A stretch of 64,000 nucleotides of DNA from Porticoccaceae bacterium. Lineage in GTDB: Bacteria; Pseudomonadota; Gammaproteobacteria; Pseudomonadales; Porticoccaceae. Where the stretch lies: the NCBI GenBank assembly GCA_029250825.1, contig JAQXEN010000050.1, positions 1 to 64,000 of the forward strand, given 5' to 3'. Positions 1 through 9,044 of this stretch are shown piece after piece (the first letter of the stretch is position 1; each line of letters starts with the position of its first letter). The position numbers and the translations under genes were made by a program. The notes under the pieces were generated by a model. It was given only the letters and a program-made list of their open reading frames with translations. It had not been told where the DNA came from and ran no database searches.

Positions 1-18
1 TTTTACAAAGCCGGAAAG

Positions 19-95
19 TGGTCGGGAATGAGGGATTCGAACCCCCGACATCCTGCTCCCAAAGCAGGCGCGCTACCAGGCTGCGCTAATTCCCG
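19..95 (-). tRNA. tRNA-Pro (anticodon TGG)
   Basis: A complete cloverleaf reads on the minus strand. The acceptor 5' strand CGGGAAT begins at 95 and pairs with ATTCCCG just before the discriminator A and an encoded CCA (19-21). The T arm contains GGTTCGAATCC. The anticodon stem CCTGC/GCAGG encloses loop TTTGGGA, placing TGG at positions 34-36, which decodes CCA/CCN proline codons. Length is 77 nt including CCA. It is transcribed away from a strong promoter at 131-159. Confidence 0.96.
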
Positions 96-130
96 AATGT
101 CTTACCATGCGGTCTCTTATGAGAGGGCGC

Positions 131-159
131 ATAATACTGATCGGACCGGTTATCGTCAA
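131..159 (-). promoter_or_regulatory. Sigma-70 promoter of tRNA-Pro
   Basis: On the minus strand, TTGACG (159-154) is followed after exactly 17 bp by TATTAT (136-131), about 36 nt upstream of the mature tRNA 5' end. The bases after the -10 are GC-rich (GCGCCC), the kind of discriminator linked to stringent control of stable RNA genes; that last point is inference. Confidence 0.75.
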
Positions 160-232
160 TGCGAAATACTACTATCAGCTAAATAATATGTAACTTTTTA
201 GCAATCCTCTCAGCAGGGTTTTATTCGCGCCG

Positions 233-269
233 CAGCAGGCTAATTGGGCGTTGCTAATTTAGCCTGCTG
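233..269. repeat. 11-bp perfect inverted repeat downstream of tex
   Basis: CAGCAGGCTAA (233-243) and TTAGCCTGCTG (259-269) are perfect inverted complements around a 15-nt loop, 21 bp past the tex stop codon. No T-run follows on the minus strand, so it is not a textbook intrinsic terminator; it may protect the tex mRNA 3' end or be a small REP-like element. Confidence 0.5.
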
Positions 270-289
270 ATGACGTCTCTACGTTCGTG

Positions 290-2644
290 CTAAGGCTTCT
301 TAAGAGCCTGTTCAAAGAGTGCCGCCATGCTACCTTTAGGCTGTGGTTTGGGCGATTGGGCTGAAGGCCGGTGCTGCGACTTGCTGTGTTTCTGAGTGGC
401 TTTAGCAGCATTCTTGCTGTTTGGCTTGTTATTGGCCTTGCCATCCGACTGCGCTGGGGTCACCTCATCATCGGTGCGCATACTCAAGGCAATGCGCTTT
501 CTCGCAACATCCACCTCCATCACCTTAACCTTGACGATATCGCCGGTCTTTACCACCTCATGGGGATCTTTGACAAAACGGTTGGCGATAGCTGAGATAT
601 GCACCAGGCCATCTTGATGGACGCCAATATCCACAAAGGCACCAAAGTTGGTGACATTGGTGACCACACCCTCAAGCAGCATGGCTGGCGCCAGATCCTT
701 GATCGTCTCTATACCCTCTCTAAAGGTGGCGGTTTTAAACTCTGGTCGGGGATCGCGCCCGGGCTTATCCAGCTCACTCAATATGTCAGTGATGGTGGGC
801 AGGCCAAACTGAGGATCCACATAGTTTGCCGGATTGAGCTTGCGCAGCAGTTGGCTATTGCCCAACAGTGCTTGCTGAGTAGTCCTGTTGGCGTCCGCAA
901 TGCGCTCCACCAGAGAATAGGTCTCTGGGTGCACCGCCGAGGCGTCCAGTGGGTTATCGCCATTGGCGATGCGCAAAAAACCGGCGGCCTGTTCAAAGGT
1001 ACGTTCGCCAAAACGGCTTACTAGCTTGAGCTGTTCACGGTTTTTAAAGGCTCCCTGTTGATCCCTATAGTCAACAATATTGTCGGCAATGGTTTGGCTC
1101 AGGCCAGACACCCGGCGCAGCAGAGCAGAGGAGGCGGTATTCACCTCAACGCCTACAGCGTTCACACAGTCTTCAATCACTGAGTCGAGGCTTCGGGCTA
1201 GCTTAATCTGGCTAACATCGTGCTGGTACTGACCCACACCAATGGATTTGGGATCAATTTTAACCAGTTCCGCCAAGGGATCTTGCAGACGCCGCGCAAT
1301 GGATACGGCACCCCTAATAGTGACATCGAGATCGGGAAATTCTTTGGCGGCAAATTCCGAAGCAGAGTAAATCGATGCTCCGGCTTCATTGACCATCACT
1401 GCCTGGGCTTTTAATGCCTTGTTATTTTTCAGCATATTCAGAACAAAACTTTCCGTCTCGCGGCTACCGGTGCCATTGCCTATAGCAATAAGCTCAACCC
1501 GATACTTTTCGCAGAAATGGGTGAGTATGGCTTCAGCTTCATGGGTTTTTCGCTGGGGCGCTGTGGGGAAGATCGCGGTGTGGTCGAGAAGCTTGCCGGT
1601 GCTGTCCACTACCGCCACTTTCACCCCAGTGCGGAGACCGGGATCCAGCCCTATTGTGGCCTTTTGTCCGGCGGGGGCGGCCAGTATCAGATCTTTTAAA
1701 TTGATCGAAAACACATTGATGGCGTCCAGATCCGCCCGTTCACGAAGGCTGCCCAAAAGGTCAGTTTCCAGGTGGGTGTGCAACTTGATCCGCCAGGTCC
1801 AGCGGACCACTTCCCCGAGCCAGTTATCCCCAGGGCGGCCCAAATTTTCAATATTAAACTGGCGGGCGATCATGCTCTCACAGGGATGACCTAAATCCTC
1901 CTCGGTGATCAGATCCACTTTAATGCTGATAAAGCCCTCACGGCGGGCGCGGAACATGGCCAGAGCGCGGTGAGAAGGCGTGCCGTTTAATGGTTCGCAG
2001 TGCTCAAAATAATCTTTAAACTTGGCTGCGGCCTGTTCCTTGCCCGGCTCTTTATCTTTGCCGCTCACCAGAGTGGCAGTGATATTGGCCTCATCAAACA
2101 TAAACTGCCGCAATCTGCCCACTAGCTCGGCATCTTCGCTAAAGCGTTCCATAAGAATAAATTTGGCCCCATCGAGGGCCGCCTTGACATCGGCAACCCC
2201 GAGTTCAGCATTCACAAAAGTAACCGCAGCCTGCTCCGGTTGCACTGTTGGGTCGCCGTAAATAAGATCCGCAAGTGGCTCAAGGCCGGCTTCAATCGCG
2301 ATCTGGCCCTTGGTGCGGCGCTTGACCTTAAAAGGTAGATATAGATCTTCGAGGCGAGTTTTGGTCTCGGCCAGATTGATCGCCTGTTTTAGCTCCGGCG
2401 TGAGTTTGCCCTGTTCCTCAATGCTCGCCAAAATCGCTGTGCGGCGATCTTCCAGTTCTCTTATATAGTTGAGACGTTCCTCGAGGCTGCGCATCTGTGT
2501 ATCATCGAGGCCGCCGGTGACCTCCTTGCGATAGCGCGATATAAAGGGCACGGTCGCGCCCTCATCAAGCAGTTGTATGGCGGCAGTGACTTGCTGTTCC
2601 CTGACCGTGAGTTCCGTGGCGATACGACTGGCGATAGATTGCAT
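290..2644 (-). CDS. tex: Tex family transcription accessory / S1 RNA-binding protein
   Basis: Cytoplasmic nucleic-acid-binding protein that affects transcription and is needed for toxin expression or stress survival in several proteobacteria. The 784 residues match the usual Tex length (about 770-785). Visible in order: N-terminal helical Tex region, a YqgF/RNase H-like domain starting near [17 protein letters not shown], helix-hairpin-helix segments ([20 protein letters not shown]), and a C-terminal S1 domain ([18 protein letters not shown]...DGLVHIS). The last 50 or so residues are a low-complexity K/Q/S/N tail. ATG start at 2644 has an AAGG upstream. It is monocistronic, convergent with nothing, and stands between tRNA-Pro and a divergent methyltransferase. 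Confidence 0.95.
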   Translation of the reverse strand: MQSIASRIATELTVREQQVTAAIQLLDEGATVPFISRYRKEVTGGLDDTQMRSLEERLNYIRELEDRRTAILASIEEQGKLTPELKQAINLAETKTRLEDLYLPFKVKRRTKGQIAIEAGLEPLADLIYGDPTVQPEQAAVTFVNAELGVADVKAALDGAKFILMERFSEDAELVGRLRQFMFDEANITATLVSGKDKEPGKEQAAAKFKDYFEHCEPLNGTPSHRALAMFRARREGFISIKVDLITEEDLGHPCESMIARQFNIENLGRPGDNWLGEVVRWTWRIKLHTHLETDLLGSLRERADLDAINVFSINLKDLILAAPAGQKATIGLDPGLRTGVKVAVVDSTGKLLDHTAIFPTAPQRKTHEAEAILTHFCEKYRVELIAIGNGTGSRETESFVLNMLKNNKALKAQAVMVNEAGASIYSASEFAAKEFPDLDVTIRGAVSIARRLQDPLAELVKIDPKSIGVGQYQHDVSQIKLARSLDSVIEDCVNAVGVEVNTASSALLRRVSGLSQTIADNIVDYRDQQGAFKNREQLKLVSRFGERTFEQAAGFLRIANGDNPLDASAVHPETYSLVERIADANRTTQQALLGNSQLLRKLNPANYVDPQFGLPTITDILSELDKPGRDPRPEFKTATFREGIETIKDLAPAMLLEGVVTNVTNFGAFVDIGVHQDGLVHISAIANRFVKDPHEVVKTGDIVKVKVMEVDVARKRIALSMRTDDEVTPAQSDGKANNKPNSKNAAKATQKHSKSQHRPSAQSPKPQPKGSMAALFEQALKKP

Positions 2645-2788
2645 AAGGGCCTTTTACGATGATAAGTAGAGTCAAATGTAGACAGCCAATAGCGGGCTGG
2701 CAATGGCGTGAATTGAGCGCGGGATTATGCCCTGAGCGATCAACTCTGGGTAGACTTGTTTTTACCAACTTATTGTGACTCGACCAAT

Positions 2789-3445
2789 ATGGCCCAGAGC
2801 ATCATGCAACCCTTTGAAAACTGTCCACTTTGCGCTGGCACAGAGGTGGCTGATTACCATCGTGATCAGCGCCGCGCCTATTTACAGTGCCTAGATTGCC
2901 AGTTAGTTTTTGTGCCTCAGCGCTTTCATCTCTCTGCGGATCAGGAAAAGGCCGAGTACGACCTCCATGAAAATGATCCTCGGGATCCCGACTATCGCAG
3001 CTTTCTCAATCGCCTTGCGGAGCCACTATTAGAAAGGCTCGAACCCCAGAGTCAGGGTTTGGATTTTGGCTGTGGCCCCGGACCCTGTCTGTCGTTGATG
3101 CTTGAGGAGAGCGGACACAGCGTTGCGCTCTACGATCTCTATTACGCCAATTATCCCGCTCTATTTGAGGTGCAGTATGATTTTATAACTGCCACCGAGG
3201 TGGTTGAGCATTTGGCCAGACCGCTGGTTGAGCTAGAGACTTTATGGGGGCTATTAAAGCCCGGCGGGCAGTTGGCGATGATGACTAAGCTGGTTGCCAG
3301 CCCTGAGAAATTTGCCAGTTGGCACTATAAGTCTGATCCCACACATATCAGTTTTTTCTCTGACGCGACTTTTAACTATCTAGGTGAGCGGTGGGGCAGT
3401 GCACCGGAGTTTATTTGTGCAGACGTGATCCTATTTCAGAAATAA
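2789..3445 (+). CDS. Class I SAM-dependent methyltransferase with N-terminal zinc-knuckle
   Basis: Predicted cytoplasmic methyltransferase of unknown substrate, about 218 aa. The N-terminus has CPLCAG...CLDC, a CxxC/CxxC pair likely to bind zinc, followed by the SAM-binding glycine motif GLDFGCGPGPCLSLML and the post-motif ITATEVVEHLARP typical of the Methyltransf_23 group. The reading frame opens with a TTG at 2756, but the ATG at 2789 (MAQSIMQ) is the more conventional start; a third candidate ATG is at 2804. No good Shine-Dalgarno is visible before any of them. It stands alone, divergent from tex. Related proteins act on small molecules or sugars, but nothing here identifies the target. 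Confidence 0.8.
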   Translation: MAQSIMQPFENCPLCAGTEVADYHRDQRRAYLQCLDCQLVFVPQRFHLSADQEKAEYDLHENDPRDPDYRSFLNRLAEPLLERLEPQSQGLDFGCGPGPCLSLMLEESGHSVALYDLYYANYPALFEVQYDFITATEVVEHLARPLVELETLWGLLKPGGQLAMMTKLVASPEKFASWHYKSDPTHISFFSDATFNYLGERWGSAPEFICADVILFQK

Positions 3446-3769
3446 TGCCCTTTCGACGTAAATAGTCAGTTCATCGAATCCCTGGAATGGTAGGTAGATT
3501 AGGAGAGTTTTAAGTGCGCAATATATTAGTGGGGCTTAGTAAGGCATTCTCTAAATATCGACGCTTTAGCACCGCATTGATAACAAATTAAATATTACAG
3601 GTAGAGCTGACCAGGCCGTTTGATTGTAATTCTAAGGTCTGTTCCCAGTAAAAAAACTGGAAAAACCTGAAAACTTAACTACGCTATAGCAACTTATCTT
3701 TTTTGGCTCAATGGCATTTACCGATCTTGGTTTATTAGGTTGAGCTTCAACACCACAGGAGTTTTCTAA
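3446..3769. other. Intergenic region (324 bp), leader of the esterase gene
   Basis: No ORF, RNA or strong promoter stands out. It contains a small dyad, CCAGT at 3645-3649 and ACTGG at 3656-3660, and the AT content rises toward the esterase. A good ribosome binding site (AGGAG) lies 8 nt before the ATG at 3770. Confidence 0.5.
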
Positions 3770-4906
3770 ATGACGAAACGGATTTTCTCAACAATAGCCA
3801 CGGTATTTAGCACCCTGTTGTTAGTCCTATGTCTAGGGGCCATTGCCACGGCGGAAAACGCAGCAAGAAAAAGAGTGGAGATTGATGGCACCATTCATGT
3901 CTCAGCGTTTGATCTCCCGGAATCCGCATACCTCAGTGATGAGACCCGCGCAGAGTTAAAACGGCAGCGCCATATCGCGGTAAAGGAAAGGAAAGAATTG
4001 ACCGATGCTTGCCCTGTTTCCACTGGTGTGAGTGTCGAAGAAATGACCATCTTCCGCCGATGTCAGGCGCAAGCTTATTATAAAATGGACGCCTATAAAG
4101 AAATTAGGAAAAAATATCCTGTCAGGATGACACCGGCAGAGATTGGTGGCGTGTATACGGAAGTATTTACCCCCGCCCAAGACGTTGCGGAAAAAAATAA
4201 AAAGCGCGTACTGATCAACGTTCACGGAGGCGGATTCCAAACCGGTTCCCGAATAGCCAGCCATCCAGAGTCAATTCCTATTGCATCTGTCGGCAAGATA
4301 AAGGTAATCAGCATTGATTATCGTATGGCACCGGAATACACATTCCCTGCAGCAAGCGAGGATGTCGCAGCGGTCTACAGAGAGTTATTAAAGGAGTATA
4401 AAGCGGAGAATATTGGTCTTTATGGCTGTTCAGCCGGTGGTGTATTAACAGCCCAGTCCGTTGCCTGGTTTCAGAATGAGGGTCTATCGTTGCCGGGGGC
4501 TGTGGGTATGTTTTGTGGAGCCGCATCACAAGCGATTACTGAGGATGTACGTGCATGGGTAAGGAGCGACGGCGCCTATATTACAGGTGCACTTGCAGGT
4601 CAAAATTATGAGAAATTTCGCAATCCTTACTTCAAAGGAGCAATCAATAGCTCACTCAGCGCTCCGGCCAATTATGATCAGGTGATGGCGAAATTTCCGC
4701 CATCCCTTTTAATCGCCAGCACTCGGGATTTTCTGTTAAGTGATGTCATCACAACCCACGCCCAGCTAACACGCTTAGGCGTCGAAGCTGACCTTCACAT
4801 CTGGGAAGGGCTGGAGCATGGGTTTATTTATAATCCAGGGTATGTTGAATCCCGCGAAGCCTTCAATGTTATCGTTAAGTTTTTTGACAAGCATTTGGGG
4901 CAGTGA
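3770..4906 (+). CDS. Exported alpha/beta-hydrolase esterase (HSL/acetyl-hydrolase type)
   Basis: Carboxylesterase-like hydrolase, 378 aa, probably periplasmic or secreted. Residues 1-28 form a signal peptide (hydrophobic core LLLVLCLGAIATA). The HSL-family oxyanion motif HGGG is at 152-155, YRMAPE at 184-189, and the nucleophile elbow GCSAG places Ser221. Asp320 (STRD) and His350 (EHGF) complete the triad at normal spacing. A roughly 120-residue N-terminal extension precedes the core and contains cysteines 81 and 98, which might form a disulfide in the periplasm. The gene has a clear AGGAG ribosome binding site and no operon partner. The substrate is unknown; family members cleave short acyl esters or acetylated compounds. 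Confidence 0.85.
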   Translation: MTKRIFSTIATVFSTLLLVLCLGAIATAENAARKRVEIDGTIHVSAFDLPESAYLSDETRAELKRQRHIAVKERKELTDACPVSTGVSVEEMTIFRRCQAQAYYKMDAYKEIRKKYPVRMTPAEIGGVYTEVFTPAQDVAEKNKKRVLINVHGGGFQTGSRIASHPESIPIASVGKIKVISIDYRMAPEYTFPAASEDVAAVYRELLKEYKAENIGLYGCSAGGVLTAQSVAWFQNEGLSLPGAVGMFCGAASQAITEDVRAWVRSDGAYITGALAGQNYEKFRNPYFKGAINSSLSAPANYDQVMAKFPPSLLIASTRDFLLSDVITTHAQLTRLGVEADLHIWEGLEHGFIYNPGYVESREAFNVIVKFFDKHLGQ

Positions 4907-5029
4907 TGTTTAAGTTTTGCTCCAGACTAAGAGTGCCAAGTAGTGTTCCCACGCAGGTTGTCAACCCATTATCCTAGAGCGCAGGCTTGGATAATGTGGA
5001 TGTCAAAAAGTATTTTGGATCAGATATGA

Positions 5030-6430
5030 TTATTGTTCAGTAATAGTCTCTCTAGCCCGAATAAAAGCCTGCACCGAACGGCGCACATCTTCTGGGCTGG
5101 TAACCCAGGCGCAGACACTGACACGAATAACCTTTTTACCCTGCCAAACTGAACCGCCGACCCAGCATTCGCCGGAATCTTGAATTGCCGCCATTATTCT
5201 GTCGGTTTCAGTATCTGTATCGGCGGGAGAGACAATCACTTGATTGAACACCACATCGTTTAGTATCCCGAAACCAGCCACCCTTAGTTCATTGGCAAAC
5301 TGCAGTGCTCTCTCATGCATCCCATAAACTAACTGGTCTACACCCTCGGCACCCAAATATTTAAGTGCCGCCCACAGTTCGACCGCTCTGGCCCGGCGAG
5401 ACATCTCTGGGGTGTACAGCATACCGTCGCGGTTTTCGCTATAACAGGAGGTGAGATACGCTCCGGTAGCCTGGAGTGCCGATACCAAGGCTTCTTTATC
5501 ACGGCACAATAGAATGCCGCTGTCATAGGGTGTGTTGAGTGTCTTATGGCCATCTACTGACCAGGAGTGGGCCTTTTCAATGCCTTTGGTAAGGTGCTTG
5601 AGCCGCTTTGTGCCGCCGGCCCAGAGGCCAAAGGCGCCATCTATATGTATCCAGGCACCGGCCCGATTGGCGCTGTCGCAGATCTCGTCAAAGGGATCAA
5701 AGGAACCTGAGTTAACATTTCCCGCCTGCAATAAAATAATACAGCTGCTGTCTAGTTCTGGAAACTGTTGCGGCAAAATGCGTCCCTGATCGTCACCCTC
5801 GATCCATTCAATATTGTCGATCCCAAAACCGAGCATGGCGATGGCTTTAATGACCGCGCCATGTGTATGACGGCCGGCAATAATACGCAGTGGCGGCGCA
5901 CCGTTATGGCCCTGTCGGTTAAAGTCCCAGCCCTGGTTTTGCAACAGCCGATAACGCGCTGCTGCCAGTCCGCACAAGATCGCCGACGAGGTGCCGCTAA
6001 CAAATCCCGCCACTGTATTGTCAGGTAGGCCGAATAATTGTCTTAACCAGCCTTCACATACCTCTTCGAGCTTTGAGGCAATGGGTGACATCACATAGAG
6101 CGCAGTGTTTTGATCCCAAAAATCACTCAGCCATTTAGTAGCCAGTGTGACCGGTAAAATACCGCCATTCACAAACCCAAAGTAACGCCCGCCAGTCTGC
6201 GCGGTGGTGGCGGGGGAGCCATATTGATGCAGCTGTTGCAGAATGGCGGTGGCATCCCCTGAAGTGGTGGGCAAGTCTTCGACAAACTGTTCGAGATCCG
6301 CCACGGCTTGTTTTGAGGGGAAGACATTACGCTGGGCGACACTATCCGCGTATTCATAGGCATAGCCTTTGGCTTGCTCAAGTAGGGCTTTGCTCTGCTG
6401 CTCGCGGTGCATACTGTTATGCAATGTCAT
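5030..6430 (-). CDS. PLP-dependent group II decarboxylase (aromatic amino acid/glutamate decarboxylase-like)
   Basis: Fold-type I pyridoxal-phosphate enzyme of 466 aa, cytoplasmic. The Schiff-base lysine is K296 in SVDGHKTLN, the PLP-ring aspartate is D264 in HIDGAFG, and the ring-stacking histidine is H190 in GRHTHGAV. The length is close to family members that decarboxylate aromatic amino acids, glutamate or 2,4-diaminobutyrate. The C-terminal domain contains GECWVGGSVWQGKKVIRVSVCAW-type sequence typical of this clade. ATG at 6430 is preceded by GGAGAGG. It is divergent from fadB with about 117 bp between. Substrate cannot be assigned from sequence; the gene has no pathway neighbours. Confidence 0.85.
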   Translation of the reverse strand: MTLHNSMHREQQSKALLEQAKGYAYEYADSVAQRNVFPSKQAVADLEQFVEDLPTTSGDATAILQQLHQYGSPATTAQTGGRYFGFVNGGILPVTLATKWLSDFWDQNTALYVMSPIASKLEEVCEGWLRQLFGLPDNTVAGFVSGTSSAILCGLAAARYRLLQNQGWDFNRQGHNGAPPLRIIAGRHTHGAVIKAIAMLGFGIDNIEWIEGDDQGRILPQQFPELDSSCIILLQAGNVNSGSFDPFDEICDSANRAGAWIHIDGAFGLWAGGTKRLKHLTKGIEKAHSWSVDGHKTLNTPYDSGILLCRDKEALVSALQATGAYLTSCYSENRDGMLYTPEMSRRARAVELWAALKYLGAEGVDQLVYGMHERALQFANELRVAGFGILNDVVFNQVIVSPADTDTETDRIMAAIQDSGECWVGGSVWQGKKVIRVSVCAWVTSPEDVRRSVQAFIRARETITEQ

Positions 6431-6547
6431 CTAACCTCTCCCGAGATTTTTTGGTAACCATGTGGTCGCAGTAAATCATAGACGGAGCCGCTAACAAAGC
6501 TAGAATGTCGTCAAAATCCAATTAACAATTAAGGAAAAGTGACCGCT

Positions 6548-8704
6548 ATGTATAAAGGACAGACAGTCAGCCTCAGTCTAATCGACAATGGTTTTGCAGA
6601 AATTCAGTTCGACAATCAAGGCGAGTCGGTGAATAAATTTAACCAGCAGACCCTGGCTGATCTACGCGAAGCGGTGGACGCCTTGAAAGCGCAGTCCGGA
6701 ATTCGTGGTCTCTTGCTCAGCAGTGCCAAGCCTGTATTTGTAGTTGGCGCGGACATCACCGAGTTTAAGGGCATGTTTACGGCGACCAAGGAAGTCTTTA
6801 TTGCTGGCGCGCAGACCGCAAACGGTCTGTTCTCCGAGATTGAAGATCTGCCTTATCCATCAGTGGCGGCTATCAACGGATTTGCTCTTGGCGGCGGTTT
6901 TGAGATCTGTCTCGCCTGCGACTCACGGGTGCTTTCGTCCAAGGCTGCTGTTGGCTTGCCTGAGACGGGTCTGGGTATTCTTCCCGGCTGGGGCGGTACT
7001 GTGCGTCTGCCGCGCTTGATTGGCTATTCGACAGCAGTTCACTGGGTTGCGAGCGGCGAACAGCAGCGCCCTAAAGCTGCGTTGGCGGCGGGTGCGGTGG
7101 ATGCCATTGCTGAGCCCGAAAAACTGCGTGAAGTATCACTGAACTTGCTGCAAGAGCTGGCTTCAGGTGAAGCGGATTATCAAACGCGCCGCACACAGAA
7201 GACCTCAGCACTGACGATGTCTGATGCCGAGCTGCAGGCCACGGCTAGTGGTTTCCATAGTGCGATTTTGGCTAAAGTTGGCAATCATTATCCGGCGCCG
7301 TTGAAGGCCATTGAACTGGTTTCAAATGCCGCGCATTTGGCTCGCGATGAAGCCATTGCTATGGAAAATGAAGCCTTTTACGAGATTTCCCAAACGCCAC
7401 AGGCGAGAGCTATGGTGGGTCTGTTCTTAAGTGATCAATATATTGTTAAGCAGGCAAAAAATCGTAGCCGCGCCCTGGCGGATAAATTGTCTGAGATTAC
7501 AACGGCTGCTGTGATCGGCGCTGGCATAATGGGTGGCGGTATTGCTTACCAAAATGCCATTCGCGGTTACTCGGTGGTAATGAAAGATATTAATCAGCCG
7601 GCGTTGGATCTGGGTATTCAAGAGGCGAATAAGCTTCTGGCCAAGGGCGTTAAGCGCGGCAAGTTAACTGAAGAAAAGGCCGGTCAGATACTGGGTAAGA
7701 TTGTGCCGAGTTTGGAAGACAGCGATGTGGCCCCCTGCAATATGCTGGTTGAAGCTGTGGTTGAGTTGGAATCGGTTAAAAAAATGGTACTGCCCGCCGT
7801 TGAAGCCTTGCTCGACGACAGCGCAGTCATCACCTCAAACACCTCGACTATCTCGATCAACCGCCTTGCCGAATCGTTAAAACGCCCAGAAAACTTCTGC
7901 GGCATGCACTTCTTTAACCCTGTTCACGCCATGCCACTAGTTGAGATTATTCGCGGCGAAAACACTTCTGATGCAACCATCGCAGCAGTCTGCGCTTATG
8001 CTCTGGGGCTTGGTAAGAAGCCTATTGTGGTTAATGACTGCCCAGGATTCTTGGTCAACCGCGTATTGTTTGCCATGCTCTTTGGCCTCGAAATCATGAT
8101 ATCTGAAGGCGCTGATTTCCAGCAGGTGGATAAAGTCATGGAAGCTTGGGGACTGCCAATGGGTCCTGCTTACCTCATGGACGTAATTGGTATAGACACG
8201 ATCAATCACTGCTATCCGGTGATGATCAATGGCTTGCCTGAGCGCTTTAAGAAGACTGCCGATCTGTGGCCCACTGAGGCGATGTATCAGGCCGAACGTC
8301 TGGGTCAGAAAAATACGCTGGGGTATTACAGCTATGAATTAAATGAAATGGGTAAGCCAAGCAAGGCCGTGGATGAAACAGTCATTAAGATGTTTGCTGA
8401 TCTCTATGGCGACACCAAGTTGGTGGATGGGGATGAGATTGTTGATCGCCTGATGATTGCCATGGCCATGGAAATGGTTCACTGTCTGGAAGAGGGCGTA
8501 GTGGCCTCACCGGCAGAGGCGGACATGGCGCTGATTTACGGCGTCGGTTTCCCAGCTTTCCGCGGTGGCGTCTGTCGCTGGATGGATGAGATTGGTTTGC
8601 AGGAAGTCTGTGATCGTGGTGATCGTTATGCGCATATTAGTGAGTTGTATCGACCCACTGAGAAACTGCGGGCTATGGCTGCTAAGGGTGAAACTCTGTA
8701 TTAG
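6548..8704 (+). CDS. fadB: Multifunctional fatty-acid oxidation complex alpha subunit (enoyl-CoA hydratase / 3-hydroxyacyl-CoA dehydrogenase)
   Basis: Carries out hydration and NAD-dependent oxidation in beta-oxidation. The frame opens at a GTG (6539), but starting at ATG 6548, 12 nt after AAGGA, puts the hydratase glutamates exactly at E119 (GGGFEI) and E139 (GLPETG), as in E. coli FadB. A hydratase/isomerase domain covers about 1-190, the Rossmann motif GAGIMGGGIAYQ begins the dehydrogenase domain near 320, followed by SNTSTISI and CGMHFFNPVH, and a C-terminal helical domain. Length 718 aa is typical. The usual partner fadA (thiolase) does not follow; downstream is a repeat-rich gap and an unrelated metallo-hydrolase. 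Its complex partner must be encoded elsewhere. Confidence 0.95.
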   Translation: MYKGQTVSLSLIDNGFAEIQFDNQGESVNKFNQQTLADLREAVDALKAQSGIRGLLLSSAKPVFVVGADITEFKGMFTATKEVFIAGAQTANGLFSEIEDLPYPSVAAINGFALGGGFEICLACDSRVLSSKAAVGLPETGLGILPGWGGTVRLPRLIGYSTAVHWVASGEQQRPKAALAAGAVDAIAEPEKLREVSLNLLQELASGEADYQTRRTQKTSALTMSDAELQATASGFHSAILAKVGNHYPAPLKAIELVSNAAHLARDEAIAMENEAFYEISQTPQARAMVGLFLSDQYIVKQAKNRSRALADKLSEITTAAVIGAGIMGGGIAYQNAIRGYSVVMKDINQPALDLGIQEANKLLAKGVKRGKLTEEKAGQILGKIVPSLEDSDVAPCNMLVEAVVELESVKKMVLPAVEALLDDSAVITSNTSTISINRLAESLKRPENFCGMHFFNPVHAMPLVEIIRGENTSDATIAAVCAYALGLGKKPIVVNDCPGFLVNRVLFAMLFGLEIMISEGADFQQVDKVMEAWGLPMGPAYLMDVIGIDTINHCYPVMINGLPERFKKTADLWPTEAMYQAERLGQKNTLGYYSYELNEMGKPSKAVDETVIKMFADLYGDTKLVDGDEIVDRLMIAMAMEMVHCLEEGVVASPAEADMALIYGVGFPAFRGGVCRWMDEIGLQEVCDRGDRYAHISELYRPTEKLRAMAAKGETLY

Positions 8705-8831
8705 GCTGGTACTCGATAAAACGGTGTTTCGTCCGGAATTCCAGGCCTTTAGTCTGGAGTTCCGAGTCTGTAACTTCTCGTTCCACACCTTTAACTACCT
8801 GGCCCCTGCCGCGCCTTGCTAGAAGTCTGTC

Positions 8832-8859
8832 ACTCCCAACTCCCAACTCCCAACTCCCA
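8832..8859 (+). repeat. Tandem 7-bp repeat (ACTCCCA) x4
   Basis: Four perfect copies of ACTCCCA in a row, directly before the dispersed repeat copy at 8862. Simple-sequence tract in non-coding DNA, potentially variable in copy number. Confidence 0.9.
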
Positions 8860-8861
8860 GC

Positions 8862-8927
8862 CTGTCATCACGAACGTATGTGAGAAATTTCGAGATCCCT
8901 CGCCGTTACACTCTGTCGCCATGAACA
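8862..8927 (-). repeat. Diverged copy of the CTGTCATC dispersed palindromic repeat
   Basis: Reads CTGTCATCACGAACGTATGT and continues GAGAAATTTCGAGATCCCTC up to GTCGCCATGAACA. Aligned against the reverse complement of the element at 46303-46361, most positions match along the entire length, including the outer CTGTCATC end and an eroded far end. It is therefore a second, older genomic copy in opposite orientation. Confidence 0.7.
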
Positions 8928-9044
8928 TTAAATACGTCGCATTAACTTTTTACTCCCTCCAGCCTGAGGTGGGCTATGGTAATGGAGACTCTCCAGCTTA
9001 TATCTGGGCTGAACGGGGAGATTCATTTGTGGAGGTTGGCATTG

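Larger units (their letters stand above)
8705..9044. other. Repeat-rich intergenic region (340 bp) between fadB and the MBL-fold gene
   Basis: Holds an imperfect hairpin (8735-8763, GGAATTCCAG/CTGGAGTTCC), four tandem 7-bp units (8832-8859), and a degraded full-length copy of the dispersed palindromic repeat also present at 46.3-46.5 kb (8862-8927). No convincing gene: the short ORFs across it are built from the repeats. Confidence 0.7.
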
